Assembly: GCA_948146395.1 (NCBI GenBank)
Contig: OX411552.1
Location: 10,373,686-10,437,685 of the forward strand
Origin: Fragum whitleyi
Lineage: Eukaryota > Mollusca > Bivalvia > Cardiida > Cardiidae
DNA length: 64,000 nt
Direction of reading: 5' to 3'
Below are positions 1 through 11,580 of this stretch, piece by piece (position 1 is the stretch's first letter; each line of letters opens with the position of its first letter). A model generated the notes under the pieces. The model ran no database searches, was not told the origin of the DNA, and saw only the letters and a list, made by a program, of their open reading frames with translations. The translations under genes were made by a program, and so were the position numbers.

Positions 1-796
1 AAATCTTGCGGAATCATTCATTGAAATACGCGTTTTCACGTGTTGATAATAAAGTATGGTTTTACAACGTTGCGTTGACGTCTTGACGTCATCAAGGGCA
101 CGGTAACTATTTGGGAGCTAAAATTAAAAATCAATTTTTATTTCGGAAATAGTTTACCGATTTTATTCCGAGAACGACATTTAACTATGGAAAAGTCGAC
201 TTGGTTAGATCTGTGATCATTATGAAGATGCGTTCATAGGACATGTAATAATTGTAACCTTTTCAGTTGGAGCAGTGTTTAAGACCGTTTGTTCTCAATG
301 AATGTAAACACAAATAAAAAGAATACATTTCGCGCTCTTTCGATTGCTGAATGAAACTTTTTCCGTAAAAGTTGGCCCATTTATTGGGGAAATATTTGCA
401 AGAACTGACTTTTTCAACTGAAAGTGGGAAAACCCTATTTTTATTGCGACTGAATTAAATTCCGAATTTCAAAGAAAAATCCTATTACCCAAATCCCTTT
501 TTTAACATTATTATCGTAGTGCTTACCTGCCGGAAGAGCCTATAATTAATTTGTGATACAAATAATTGTGGGATGAATTTGAACGAGTGTGAGGAGTTTT
601 AAATGAAATTAAGAAGCTGTAATGTAATTTATCTTATAACTACACAAATATCTGTGTGATAACATACCGTATGATATTTTTTGTGATATCACATAGTTAT
701 TTTTAGAACAATGATATAATGCGGTCATTTTTAGAGACTTGCATTTCTGTTAAAAACATCTACAAAAAACAAGGCAAATAGAGGTTATAAGATAAA
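1..796. other. AT-rich intergenic sequence, no gene seen
   Basis: I see no open frame with protein-like composition, no splice-flanked exon and no clear repeat structure here. It ends where a long fold-back begins at about 797. Confidence 0.6.
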
Positions 797-948
797 TATA
801 ATACATACTAAGTGTATTGTATGAAAAAATATCTAACTCGGTTGTGGGAATTAACAATTGTCTCGGCAGAGCCTCGACAATGATCAATTCTCCCAACCTC
901 GTTAGATATTTTTTCTCATACAAAACACCAAGTATGTATTATATATAT
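797..948. repeat. Fold-back (palindromic) element, about 152 bp
   Basis: The two halves are imperfect reverse complements over nearly the whole length: outer arms read TATAATACATACTAAGTGTA and its mirror near 930-948, inner arms GGTTGTGGGAATT and its mirror. The turn at about 865-880 is GC-rich (CTCGGCAGAGCCTCG). There is no coding capacity. It is most likely a non-autonomous fold-back transposon or MITE; I cannot name a family. Confidence 0.75.
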
Positions 949-1218
949 CGCTAATTTCGCCATTCGGACTAAATTAGCGATATTACATCACCCCCGTAAA
1001 ATGCTCACCATTCTGATTAAGTGTTATCATGGACTAATTCCATCCATTTCAATAAAAAAAATGATTGCTTCGAAACAATTCGAATAGTTTCTGGGTGATT
1101 TCGGAGCGTTTAGAAAGATTGGAGTGAATGTTTTGAATGCATTGAATGGAGCGCCGAGTACTCGGTCCATTCGATTATATCGATCGAGGAGAATGCCAAT
1201 TTTACGATATTTTTACTA
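946..1218 (-). mobile_element. Degenerate partial MITE (TA|CAGT family), minus orientation
   Basis: The sequence at 946-985 keeps the central palindrome of the MITE family (TCGCTAATTT...AAATTAGCGA). 1090-1218 matches the half that runs GGAGCGTTT...GAATGGAGCGC...CCAATTTTACGAT. It abuts the intact copy that starts at 1219, so two copies lie side by side. Confidence 0.6.
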
Positions 1219-1649
1219 CAGTTAGTAACATCGTGAAATTGACATTCATCGCGATCAAAACCATTCAAAATCACTCGCTAAGCGCTCCAATCATTCATTT
1301 CTAGCACTCACTCAAACCATTCGGAACCACTCCAAAACAATAAAAAGGATAAGATTAACTTCTACATTCAAAATAATATAGCTAGAAAAAAAATCGAAAT
1401 GTCACTTAAATAATTGAAATTACGCTTATCTGATAGGTTCTTCAAGAGATAGGAAGTTATTTGTAGAACAGGTATCCATTCATATTTTATAAAAGGGAGG
1501 TAATCGATATCGATAATTTTGTTCATCCTGACGGCATTGGATTACTTTCCTTTAATTTCACTCAAAAGTCACTCCACACAGTCATTCAATTTCACTCATA
1601 AATCATCTCCAAATCGTTCACCTTGTCAATTTTACGATGTTGTTAACTG
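1219..1649 (+). mobile_element. MITE copy A, TA|CAGT family, 431 bp
   Basis: It begins CAGTTAGTAACATCGTGAAA and ends with the reverse complement of a close relative (…ACGATGTTGTTAACTG). It is flanked by TA on both sides, the target site of Tc1/mariner elements. The interior carries GGTAATCGATATCGATAATT, the left arm of a palindrome whose right arm is partly deleted here. No ORF is present, so it must be mobilised in trans. Confidence 0.8.
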
Positions 1650-1950
1650 TAGTTGTTCCGCGTTAAGAATGTCACCCTAATATGTAAGGAATCTGGTTCA
1701 TTATCTCAAATACTAATGCACAAATATCAACAACGAAATTATATATGCATAACCGATACTTAATTGCCATCTACATTGCTTTTCCATATTCATTAATACG
1801 TTGCTATGACGGCAATGTTAACCGTGGACAAATACTCATAAAGATAACAAATGCGATTTTTAAAGATAACACAATATAATTGTATTTCAATAAATCAAAG
1901 AAGATGGTGTAACCAGACGATTATTGATACAGGGCAGGAACATATAGAGG

Positions 1951-2107
1951 ATAATCGTTTGTTTCAGTGTAAGATCGATTCATATTCATTGAGTGAACAA
2001 CAAAAGCTTTATTTTCACGAGTGGTGGAGCCACGAGTGAAAATTTAGCTTTTGGTGTTCAAGAAATAGAATATTAATCGATCTTACTCGAAAAACAAACG
2101 ATTATTC
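1951..2107. repeat. Fold-back element, about 157 bp
   Basis: The left arm (GATAATCGTTTGTTTCAGTG, then TAAGATCGATT...) is mirrored by AATCGATCTTACTCG and AAACAAACGATTATT at the right. The central inner arms are TTTTCACGAGTGG and CCACGAGTGAAAA with a TGGAG turn. An incidental open frame crosses the left arm; it has no coding look. Confidence 0.75.
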
Positions 2108-2280
2108 TATTTCTTTATGGCAAAAATGAAACAAACTGTGAAATTTCTAGGACATATCTTCGTAAAGCGCATCATTTCGCACGTGATTGCTATGCAAAGT
2201 TCATTGTGACGTCACTTATTTCGCCCCGCATAGATGACGTCAGATTGGATGAAATGCACTTAAGCATGGTATAAGTTTTT

Positions 2281-2312
2281 GATAATTTCACTGCTTTTGC
2301 AGTGAGATTATC
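2281..2312. repeat. Short perfect hairpin
   Basis: GATAATTTCACTGC and GCAGTGAGATTATC are reverse complements (one mismatch) around a TTTT loop. It may be part of the same fold-back unit as 1951-2107. Confidence 0.6.
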
Positions 2313-2434
2313 AAGTGATAATCTACCGTTATTTATCGATAAACCACCGAAAAGCAATTATGAAATTAAGTTTCTGACATGAGAGTTTATTTTAGACAAG
2401 CTGATCTAACGCGGATCTAGAACAGAGATGGACA

Positions 2435-2787
2435 CAGTTAATTACATTATGAAATTGACAATCACTCCGATCAAATCCATTCGGATTCATTGGCTTAGCG
2501 TTCCAATCTTTCATACCAAACACTCACTCCGACCTTTCAAAAACGGCTCTAAATTAACTAATATCACAAGATCATCATCAACTACATTCAAAATAAAAAT
2601 CGGTAGATCAAATTCACGATTTCACTGACATAATTGAATTTTGTAAGCGTATGATGAGTTTGTGAAGATACGAAAAGTTATACATAGAACATGTAGGCAT
2701 ATTTTAGTAAAGGGAGGTAATAAATATCACTAAATTTGTTTATCTTGAAAAAAATAGCGATATTTGATTATCTCCATTGAATTACCA
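2435..2787 (+). mobile_element. MITE copy B, 3'-truncated
   Basis: It starts CAGTTAATTACATTATGAAA and follows the family consensus through the ATTCATTG, CACTCACTCCGACC and AAAGGGAGGTAATAAATATC segments. It loses similarity after the central palindrome at about 2787, so the right terminal repeat is missing. Confidence 0.7.
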
Positions 2788-2961
2788 ATTTTCTTTCTAG
2801 ACAAGAATTAGTCAGCTTGCCTCCAACAACATCGAGTTACATATTTTTTTCCCGCATAAACACCAGTTTTTGTGCTTAAAACATTATCGATAGGCCCAGA
2901 TGACAATAAGACCGCGATGACGTTTGATAACACTAGATGACGTCGTGATAGCGTTATTTAG

Positions 2962-4030
2962 TATTATAGGTTATTGAATTTATATGGGAATATATTGTGT
3001 CGGACGAGTTCTTTTGGCAGAGTGCCCGAGCTTGCGAGGGCAACTACGCCAAAAGAACGAGTCCGACACAATATATTCCCATTTAAATTCAATAACCTTT
3101 TTATTGTATACTTTGATATTGTTGGACGATGTCCACTTCTTATTTATTATTTTTTTTACATCACCTATACTTCAAGAACGATTTTTTTGTTGTAATTTAA
3201 ACCACTTTTAATAACAGTTACGCCGTAGACCTTTTCCCGCAAAATCCTTTCCGTTATATTTTTACGTTCGGATGAAAACATCCGTTGCTATGAAGTAACA
3301 GTGTAAACAAAAAGGACGGCGGACATTTTTGTGTCGATTCGCATTTTCGATTTTTAAATACGCGTTGATTTCGACTTACTTTGAACAAAAATAAAATAAA
3401 TATATTTATAAAAACTTGTTCATTTGTTATTCTTACCAGTTACATGTTCCAGAACTTACTCAATCGGCGTTCTTGATACCGGGCCAGGCTAGCGATAGTC
3501 ACGAAGGACAGGACGGATGAAAGACGAGATAAAAGAGAAATATAGAGAAAAAGAGAGAAAGATACTAAAATTATGATAGAAAAAAAAGGATGGTCATGAA
3601 TTAGTGTTGAAAGAGTTATAAAATAACATAGATAAAGGAGAGACAAAAACAGTGATTTGGAAGAAATTTGAGGGGGGGGGGGATCTGAGGAAAGACGGAG
3701 AGGGGGAGGGGACGAAGTGGTTGATTTCTCGGAAAATGTTTTCAAATAGATAATAACAAACAATGATGTATTGCCCTTTAGGCATTCAAAGAACTTGAAA
3801 CGCATTTCTTTACTCTGACAAAACTATTTCTCGAATATTTGATGCAAAAAGAAAGTGTTGATAATGTGATTTTATGTTGACTTACGGCGAGGTAGCAACC
3901 AGAAAGTAGTCCAGTCCATTTGTGCACGTGAAAATAATCTGAGTGCAATATCAAAGTATGCAATATCAAAAAATATTGCATACTTTCCTCCCGTTCAAAT
4001 ACATAGAGACAATATCAAAGTATATAATAA
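2962..4030 (+). repeat. Dispersed repeat R, copy 1 (about 1.07 kb)
   Basis: It aligns collinearly with 58185-59200: a fold-back at the left end, CGCCGTAGACCTTTTCCCGC, AAGGACGGCGGACATTTTTG, GTCACGAAGGACAGGACGGA, a G-run, and a right end at AAATATTGCATACTTTCCTC. Copies differ by scattered substitutions and small indels. Open frames in it (for example minus 3440-3805) are low-complexity and not conserved between copies, so I do not call a gene. The family is unknown to me. Confidence 0.8.
2968..3098. repeat. Fold-back at left end of repeat R copy 1
   Basis: The left arm AGGTTATTGAATTTATATGG through TGTCGGACGAGTTCTTTTGG is mirrored almost perfectly by CCAAAAGAACGAGTCCGACA through AAATTCAATAACCT. 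The hinge is GCAGAGTGCCCGAGC. Confidence 0.8.
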
Positions 4031-4059
4031 GTGATCCTACACTTGTGAAGATTAGGATA

Positions 4060-4222
4060 CATTCAGATACATTGTGAAATCTTTACTCATCTCGATCAAA
4101 ACCTTTCCTAATCGCTTGTAATTGGACCAAATTACCAATATTACATTACTTCCCTTTTAATTTCCTCAAAAACTCACTTATCCCATTTATTTGATTTGTC
4201 AGACAGATTCACTAAGTAACTA
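4060..4222 (+). mobile_element. Possible highly degenerate MITE (TA|CAGT family)
   Basis: Short family blocks remain in order: TCTCGATCAAAACC, AATCGCTTGTAATTGG, ATTACATTACTTCCCTTTTA and CTCAAAAACTCACTTA. Both ends are gone, so this is a weak call. Confidence 0.35.
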
Positions 4223-4224
4223 TA

Positions 4225-4348
4225 GGTAGTGGACCCGTAACAGATATACAACATTTCGGAAGTCATGATCTTTAACGGTGTTATCCGAGGTTTACTAAAG
4301 ATTTCACGTGATCCGAAATGTTACGGTACTGTTACGGGTCCACCACCT
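4225..4348. repeat. Inverted repeat, about 124 bp
   Basis: GGTAGTGGACCCGTAACAG and ACAACATTTCGGA at the left are mirrored by TCCGAAATGTT and CTGTTACGGGTCCACCACC at the right, around a unique middle of about 50 bp. It lies just beyond the splice donor of the exon at 4363-4498, so it would be in that gene's first intron. Confidence 0.75.
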
Positions 4349-4362
4349 TAACTGCAACTTAC

Positions 4363-4498
4363 CTTTTGGTTTCGGGAATAACGGGTCCGGTTGAAAATTA
4401 AACCGTATTCCAACACCATCCCTGTTGTAAATCATGAATAGGAACAAAACAAAAACCATCAACACAATTGGAACTATATAGGCACCTCTCTGTTGCAT
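4363..4498 (-). CDS. Candidate first coding exon: type II signal-anchor N-terminus
   Basis: On the minus strand an ATG at 4498 opens 45 codons ending in a strong donor (CCAAAAG|GTAAGT, intron from 4362). The peptide has a short N-terminus (MQQRGAY), a strong hydrophobic stretch of about 17 residues (IVPIVLMVFVLFLFMIY) and then a polar, proline-rich stem. This is the layout of a Golgi type II membrane enzyme. The exon ends in phase 1, which is also the phase needed upstream of the first visible exon of the METTL24-like gene at 55.7-61.9 kb. It may therefore be exon 1 of a related gene whose other exons lie left of this window. That link is inference; one short exon cannot identify the product. 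Confidence 0.5.
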
Positions 4499-4773
4499 TT
4501 TTGATTATTACTTTTTTGTTCTGTCAATCAAGAATCAAACATACTAATTGGCTGAAAATTTGATTTTATTTCATCCAAGACCAATTGGGCGTACGCAGTT
4601 ATTTTGAAAGCTTTCAAACAAAGATGTTCCATAAAAAAACTTTTTCGCCTACGAGAAATTTTTACATGTTTGCTTCATGATATTAAGTCATATAAAATTG
4701 AAGAATATATTATTAATATTAAATGAGGTTTGAAACTAAAATCCTTATCCCGCTGTTTGAATAAATGAGTGTA

Positions 4774-5158
4774 CAGTTAAAAACATCGGGAAATTGACAC
4801 TCATTCCGATCAAAATCATTCTAAATCATTCACTCAGCGCTCCAATCATTCATTCGAAACACTCCAATGGATAAAAAACGACCAACAATTTATTCAAATC
4901 GTTAAATTTGCTCTACTATTTTAAAATATGAATTTTAAAATGTCTGATTGGTCCATGAAGACACAAAAACGAAAAATACGTTTTTTAATTAAAAGGAGGT
5001 AATAAATATCGATAATTTTGTTCTTCTTGAACAAACTAAGCGATATTGGATTACCTCCCGTTAATTTCACTCAAACCTCGCTCCACACATCCATTCTATT
5101 TCAATTCAAAATCACTCAAAAATCATTCATCTTGTCAATTTCACTATGTTGTTAACTG
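4774..5158 (+). mobile_element. MITE copy C, 385 bp
   Basis: It starts CAGTTAAAAACATCGGGAAA, keeps the central palindrome (TCGATAATTTTGTTC...AACTAAGCGATATTGG) and ends CACTATGTTGTTAACTG. TA flanks the left end. It is slightly shorter than copy A because of interior deletions. Confidence 0.8.
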
Positions 5159-5232
5159 TGATTAGCTGTTTAGCTTCAAACCTCCATGAAAACAATCTCT
5201 TCATTTCTTAAATTGTTAATTTTAATATTGTA

Positions 5233-5548
5233 TAGTCAGGACCATCGTAAAATTGACAAGGTAAATGATTTTGAAATGCATTTGGAATGAAATTGGGTAG
5301 GCATGATGACATACTCATACATACAAATCTAATAATAGATTTTGTCTGAACGAACCAATCAGACGCTTCCAAATTCAGTTAAATCAAAGAAATAATGGGA
5401 TTTAATCGACAATTTGAATGAAGTTGGTGATTTTTTGTGTGTGTATGCTTTAGCGTATTTTAATGGTTTGAGTAAGTGTTGGAATGAAGGAATTTAAGGC
5501 TGATTGAATAATTCACAACGGTTTCCAGAGTGTCAATTTCACGATGTA
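5233..5548 (-). mobile_element. Degenerate MITE, minus orientation
   Basis: CATCGTAAAATTGACAAGG at the left, AACCAATCAGACGCTT in the middle and GTGTCAATTTCACGATGTAG at the right match the family in reverse. The central palindrome is deleted. Confidence 0.6.
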
Positions 5549-5582
5549 GAATCAAAATTGAGAGCGAGTTTTGAATTAAAGT

Positions 5583-5613
5583 AGTGTGTGTGTGTGTTGG
5601 GGGGGGGGGGGGG
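5583..5613. repeat. (GT)n followed by poly-G
   Basis: A short GT run is followed by about 15 consecutive G. It is a simple repeat with no gene context. Confidence 0.9.
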
Positions 5614-5869
5614 CACATATGTTGCTTTTGTCCCTTTTATCGTTTTTTAATGGCCCTTTTAATGCCCCTGGGACATCACATCAATTAAATAGGCAGATGT
5701 CAACATGAAGATAATTTCTAAATAAGACCAATACCACGGAATGTTTTCAGCTCAGAGTAAAAAGGATATGCCTATGTAAAGACCTTACATGAACAAATGA
5801 ACATGTAATGAACAAACTTCATGAAAAACAATTAAATGAGACCATTTTGTCCCATTTGTTTCTCTGGTT

Positions 5870-6920
5870 TCAGAGAACAGGTTCTTAAGATTACCTCCTG
5901 TGTCTATGTAAAAAAGGGTGTGTTAATTCAGATCCCGAATACGACCCCCCACCAGGGGCATGACACGAAAACATTGGTCGAGTCCACTATGTAAAATTAC
6001 AAACATGATATGGTAGATGTCTGCCTTTTGATTTTAGAGAAGAAGATTTTTGAAGTTCTTTGCTCTTTGAATCTATGTAAAAAGGGATGCGCCCGGGTGG
6101 GGCCCCAAATTTGATCCCATGGTCTTGAAATGAACAAATTTAGTAGAGGTCTACTAGACGATGCTACTTACAAAATATGTAAGCTGTCTGCTTTCTGGTT
6201 ACAGGGAAGATTTTTACAGATCTCTTCTTTGATTCTTTGTGAAAAGAGATTCGCCCAGGTGGAGCCTAAATGTGACCCAGGGTCCTGATATGAACAGCTT
6301 GGTAGAGGCCCATTTGATGATACTATATACCAAATATAAAAGCTGTCTGCCTTCTGGTTAAAGGGAGGAAGATTTTTGAATATTTCCTATTTTCACCCTT
6401 CATGCTCAGATGAGCTAAAAAGGGATGCACCCAGATGGTGCACAAATATGACGCCAGGGTCTTGATATGAACAAACTTGGTAGAGGTCTACTAGATGTTG
6501 CTACATACCAAATATGAAAGCTGCCTGCCATCTGGTCCTAGAGATTTTTAAAGATTTTCGCTCTTTGATTCAATGTAAAAAGGGTTGTGCCCAGGTGGAG
6601 CCCAGATAAAATCCCAGGGTCTCGTTATGAGCAAACTTATTAGAAGCCCACTAGATGTTGCTACATACAAAATATGCAAGCTGTCTGCCTCCAGGTTTAA
6701 CAGATTAAGGTTTTCCTTATTCACCCATTTTGAGGGTAAAGGTAAAATTGTGGGTTGATTTCATTTATTTAAAGAACTGAGGTAGAGATTACCCAAGGAA
6801 CTTCCCTGCCAAGTTTCATCAAGATTTTCCCACTGGTTTAGGAAGAGAAGATGTTCTAAGAAATTATGAACGACGGACGACGGACATTGGACGATCACAA
6901 AGTGCTCAGGTGAGTTAAAA
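5870..6920 (+). mobile_element. Tandem-core element (pearl/HINE-like), about five 160-178 bp units
   Basis: Units recur with anchor GTAGAGG(T/C)C at 6143, 6302, 6480 and about 6640, plus a weaker one near 5974. Each has a TGATATGAACAAACTTGGTA-type block and AAGCTGTCTGCCTTCTGGTT. The right end has ACGGACGACGGACATTGGAC and a terminal AAGTGCTCAGGTGAGTTAAA. Central tandem units next to an ACGG-type microsatellite resemble bivalve pearl elements, which are thought to be non-autonomous Helentron relatives. No ORF is present. The assignment by architecture is inference. Confidence 0.65.
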
Positions 6921-6949
6921 ATAAACGAATTTTTCTGTTTGCCAGTCTT

Positions 6950-7166
6950 CTAAGACCAACCAAGTGCTTCAAATCCATCTACAAAACGTAGAATGATTTG
7001 ATCGATTTTGATTAAATTGTTGCGGGTTTTTAAAGAGTGTTTAGGAATGCTTCGGTGCGTTGATGACCGATTTGATCGAGTGTTTTGAGTGAATGAATGG
7101 AACGCCGACTGTATGATTTAGGACGAATTCGATCGGAATGAGTATCAATGTCACAGTGTGTAACTG
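6950..7166 (-). mobile_element. Partial MITE (TA|CAGT family), minus orientation
   Basis: The sequence GAGTGTTTTGAGTGAATGAATGG and GATTTAGGACGAATT...ATCAATGTCACAGTGTGTAACTG matches the terminal half of the MITE family, ending in TAACTG at 7166. The other half is absent. Confidence 0.55.
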
Positions 7167-7310
7167 TTTTACTACTTATACTACTAATAGTTATGATATT
7201 ACAGTTGATAATGAAAAGAAATAGTTATCAAACGACATTTGTCGAAAAGCCCAAGCCTCCTTAACGTTGAATACTTAATCACTTAATTGAATGAAAAAAT
7301 AGTTACAGTG

Positions 7311-7374
7311 GCGGACCCAGAGGGGATTTTGGGGGTCGAACCCCCTTTCCAGAAATACTGGATTCGCCATTGAG
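7311..7374. repeat. Short GC-rich element, self-complementary core
   Basis: The segment CAGTGGCGGACCCAGAGGGG, then GGGGGTCGAACCCCC, is a GC island in AT-rich DNA with a small hairpin. It resembles short dispersed motifs common in invertebrate genomes; family unknown. Confidence 0.35.
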
Positions 7375-9079
7375 TTATTCTACGTTCATATAAGTTCGAC
7401 TTTAAAGTATATCGAAAGAATCCAAATATCAGGAATAATTCGATAATTCAAAATTTTAGAAGATCCCTTTTTTTGTGACGGATTGAGTAATAATCCCTTT
7501 TTTATTCGAAAACAAATATTTCAAATCCCGTAATCCAAGATTCCAAGTTATTCCCCAAATGATCAACTGTAAATTCCGGTAAGTCTGCTTAGTTCGCTAA
7601 GTTTGAAAAGGTTCGATTATTTAAGCGCTTTCATGATGGCCACATTTCTTGAGATAGGTGTTAACTAAAAATCAAAAACATTTCCAAAGAGCTATATCAC
7701 TAAACATGCAGAAGACACAACAACTATATTAACGTGAATAACAAAGTCGGTTCATGTTAAATTTTGCCGTAGCGGATATTTGGATTATAACCAATAAAAA
7801 AGTTTTATCCAATACGGATCCGCAATTCTACATGATTTTTTTTCAATGAATCATATTGATCGACTCAATAGGTTTAACATACTTCTTTAGGATTCTTCAT
7901 ATCACCGCAACTGTAACTCAATAGAATCAGTCGGGTATCTCATAGTTCACCCATATGGAACAACACTCGGACTTTTCCGTAAACTGGAAAGTACCTCGGA
8001 CTGAAATGTAGTAGTTTTCGTCATTTTTTTAGATATAACGGATTCTGGTGGTGCATAGGTCAATACGCTTCATGAAAAAAATTCTTGAATGCTTTCCGTT
8101 CATCTATAAAAAGTTTTTGGCATATAATACTTTGATTACTAAACGCAGTAAGACACTGCGGATTACACTGCGTTTTGTAAACAAATTATAATTTAGGCAG
8201 TTTATTTCTTTCGCTGATTTATTTTACAAAAAAGTTATATTTCCGATTGTAACGTCATATAAACCCACGTGCGAAATGACTAGCTTTCATGGCTGCATCC
8301 GAACGAACCCCCGATGTCTATTCCGTAGAATAGCCGAACGTCACCGATTGATGGTACGTCGTCACCGCTGACTGCGACAAAAACTCGTCAGGAGTGATAT
8401 TTTCACTCTGACAGCTGAGAGTCACTATCTAGTAAAAAGGTGGCAAATATGGATCTGACAAAGGAGTGCCCCCAGAACTTAACACTATAGGTGATCACAT
8501 AACACGTCCTAAATGTTGATGACTATAAAAAAGTGCAGAAAAAAACACAAAAAGTACCATTTCTTGGTCCTTTTCTTGCTTGCGGTGAGCAAGACAAAGT
8601 TGTCTCAATGACTAATCGGTAGTGATTGGTAGATTAATCAAATATAATCGGTAATCAGTTGGTTTGGGCTTCCGATTGTGATTATCGAATAATAAATTTC
8701 ATAATCGAACAATCAGTTCCTAACACTTAAATGAAATCCAATATATATTGTTTTTGAAACCGACATCAGTTTTATGGCTCAGTGTGAAAAAGTTGTAACT
8801 TCCTATATGTTTATAGACAGTTACAACTGTTTCATGCTGAACCATGGAGTTAGTAGAAATATCTTCAGAGAGAGTCATTAGGTCATGAGTTTAAGCTAAA
8901 ATTTCACATTCTATTCTTCAAAGAAGGATACTGTGAGAGCAAGGTTCAATAAAAAACAACAACAACAACAACAAAAAAAGAAGAATTGTACAATCGATCA
9001 TTAGTTAATTTACTTTTCCAGCTAAAAACTGATTATCTTTTTTTTATTTGAAACCGAATGCACAATACTTCTAATCGTA
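7375..9079. other. Intergenic, no gene recognised
   Basis: No convincing exon, RNA gene or element is seen. 8270-8500 is less AT-rich than its surroundings but contains no long frame and no clear splice-flanked frame. A (CAA)n tract lies at about 8952-8975. Confidence 0.5.
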
Positions 9080-9690
9080 TTATGTGTTAGTACATCTATT
9101 TCTCCGAATTTGTCAACAAAATTTCTCCTATATTGATGGATGGATTGTCACAATAACTTGGGACAATTATTTTCAATCATGAGAAGATGTACCACTTGAA
9201 AGATTTTTTTGTCTAGACCAATTCTTCTACATCTAAGAGTGCATTTCAAAATAACTCGGCACAATTATTCTCCGTCATAAGAAGATTTGCCATTTTGATT
9301 TAAAAAATTGTATCACTCCAAGATCAAGGTAACAGCCGAAGGCCAAACGTTAAATTGAGCTTGTCTTGAGTACAGCCTTTACATTTATGGATGGATTTAG
9401 AAAATAACTTTGAACAATTATTTCCCATCATTGGTAGATGTACCATTTGATAAAAATTATTTGATAGGCCTACTGCCTAGGTCATGGCTGAAGGTCAAAA
9501 GTTATTTTTTGTTGAAATTTAGCTTTTCGGGACAATTGCTCCAAGATTTACGGAGTGATTTCAGAATTGATTGGCACAATTATTCTTCATCATGTGGCAT
9601 ATGATAGAAATGTTTTGATAATTCGAAGGGTAAGGTTCAAAGCCAGAGGTCATTTTTGTTGGTATGACGCCAGTTGTCCTAATTTATAAC
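9080..9690 (+). repeat. Degenerate tandem repeat, four units of about 100-170 bp
   Basis: An anchor of the form ATAACTTGG(G/C)ACAATTATT followed by ATCATGAGAAGATGTACCA recurs at about 9152, 9252, 9402 and 9566, with AAGGTCAAAGGCCAAA-like segments between. This is another mollusc-style core repeat; no terminal structure could be fixed. Confidence 0.6.
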
Positions 9691-9872
9691 TGCTTTACCC
9701 TTACGTATCTAAAGGTAAATAGCAAACACTTTTTTTTCATTCAGAATTAACTAAATAAGTCAATGAAAGCCTTGAATATGTGCATAACTTGGCATTTTTT
9801 CTATTAAGTACCTTTAGTTCTTTTTACTGCGAAAACGCATTTTTTTTTATTTTCAGGAAGAAAATAAGGTTA

Positions 9873-11109
9873 ATCTACATCTACATCGATACGTTGTTCC
9901 GTCAAACTTGACTATTATACAACGGTTGACTTCTTATGGTAACGCAAGAAAAGATGGAAAATTAAAGAGAAAAATAGTCAGGAGAAGTAATAACAAGATA
10001 TATATGAGGCCATAATGTGATCTATGCGAGATTGCAGAAAAAATAATATAAAGAATGACAAATAAGTACAATAAATTACAACAAAAAGAGAAGAAGGAAG
10101 ACAAGTTTTTCCAGAACATTTGGCTTGCTAGGCAAAGACCAGTCTGCCTTCCTTGGAGGTACCAAGGTCCTTACGTCCCCGACAGCATAGCTCCTCACCT
10201 TGGCAAGTTAATCACCTCTGGGCTCTTAAACTGTTGAATTGAATTTTAGATAACCCCTCCTTAAAGGATACCAAGGAAGGGGCCTCAGCTACGGAAGCTG
10301 GGAGGGAGTTCCACAATGGAACAGTGCGTGGAAAGAAACTGAATTTGTAGGAGTCTGTAGAAGGGGAGAAGCGCCTGAATTTCATTGAAAGGGTTGATCT
10401 TGTATTTGTTCTTGCTGGTGTCAAGTATCTTTCTGCTGGAATGTCAATCAGGTTGTGTACAATTTTGAAGAGAAGAGTGACTTGGATTTTTGATCGTCTT
10501 GACTCGAGGGAATCCCACTGAAGATGTTCAAACATAGATTGTACACTGCTGGTATTCCTATAACGGTTGGTGGTGTATCTAAGCCCGTCTTTGAATCATC
10601 TCGAGCTTATGGATCTGGTCCTTATGGTGAGGGCTCAAAATTTGACAGCAGTATCCCAAGTTACTACGCACCATGGTGAAGTAGGCATTGGCTTTGGTTT
10701 CCTCACTGCAAGATCTAAGATTTCGACGCAGAAAGCCCAACATGCTGTTAGATTTCTTGCAAATCCTGTCTATGTGATTTTTCCAGGACAGTGATGATTG
10801 AATGTCCACGCCCAAATAATAAGTGGTATCCTCTAGTTCTAATATGTGGCCTTTAAGTCGATAAGAAAACTTAGTAGGAGAGCGAGATCTGGTTATGCTC
10901 AGGACACTACACTTTTGTGGGTGGAACGCCATACCCAATTTAGATTCCAATTCAGCTAGAGCGTTCAGGTCTTGTTGTAGAGCATGACAATCTACTGGGC
11001 TTTGGATCTGTCTGTAAACAATGCAGTCGTCAGCAAAGAGTCTTGTTTGTGAGGTAATTCTGTCTGGCAAGTCGTTGATGAACAACAAGAATAATAATTG
11101 TATATACAA
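9873..11109 (-). pseudogene. 5'-truncated LINE: reverse transcriptase C-terminal part and 3' UTR
   Basis: On the minus strand the frame 11109-10579 starts abruptly inside the RT domain (LLFLLFINDLPDRI). It continues through the catalytic box as LFADDC (the YADD motif of non-LTR elements) and the downstream thumb region (TTYYLGVDI, ENHIDRIC-like). A frameshift at about 10540-10579 moves to the frame 10535-10212 (FSFFPRTVPLWNSLP), the usual C-terminal end. The 3' UTR seems to run to about 9873, where a GATGTAGATGTAG-like short tandem tail occurs, as in CR1/L2-type elements. The endonuclease and RT N-terminus are missing: a normal 5'-truncated insertion, later frameshifted. The clade is inferred only. 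Confidence 0.8.
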
Positions 11110-11580
11110 TATTTTTTTTAATTAGCTGTGGTCAACTTCTCATATTTTGTTTTTATCAAACAAAATGATGTTTTATGAAGATTTAAGAAAAAATAACTGT
11201 GGTTCTATTTTTTTTATTGTTGTTGAAAACAATCAGTTTTATGTGTTTACCCTTAAAGCCAATACCAAGAAAAGTTGAGGAAATTAACGCCCCTGGTTGT
11301 CAACAAAAAAGTATAACAGATATGAGGCTGGCTTTTTACATTTTTTATTAGAAACATTTCAGTGAATAGCCAAAGAGGGCTTTTGCTTATATTATTTGCC
11401 TTAGAATATTTTTCTCAGTCTCACTGTACATTCTATATAACGTCATCTTTCTCAAATCCGGCAAGGGGATGGGATTTTTTTCAGAATTTGTGGTTAGATT
11501 TTTTTGAAATTGCACAAAATGATGTCTTACTGAAAAAAATCATAGAAAATACTTAATTGAACTTGTTTTGAATAACTTTT
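11110..11580. other. Intergenic spacer, nothing recognised
   Basis: AT-rich sequence between the truncated LINE and a dispersed repeat. A frame at 11362-11556 (plus) lacks homology I recognise and splice context. Confidence 0.5.

Noticed and set aside
3440..3981. Minus-strand hydrophobic frames in repeat R copy 1
   Set aside because: The frames are disrupted differently in copy 2 (58714-58963) and are low-complexity, so they look non-coding.
10055..10237. Plus-strand frame at the truncated LINE
   Set aside because: It is antisense to the LINE 3' UTR.
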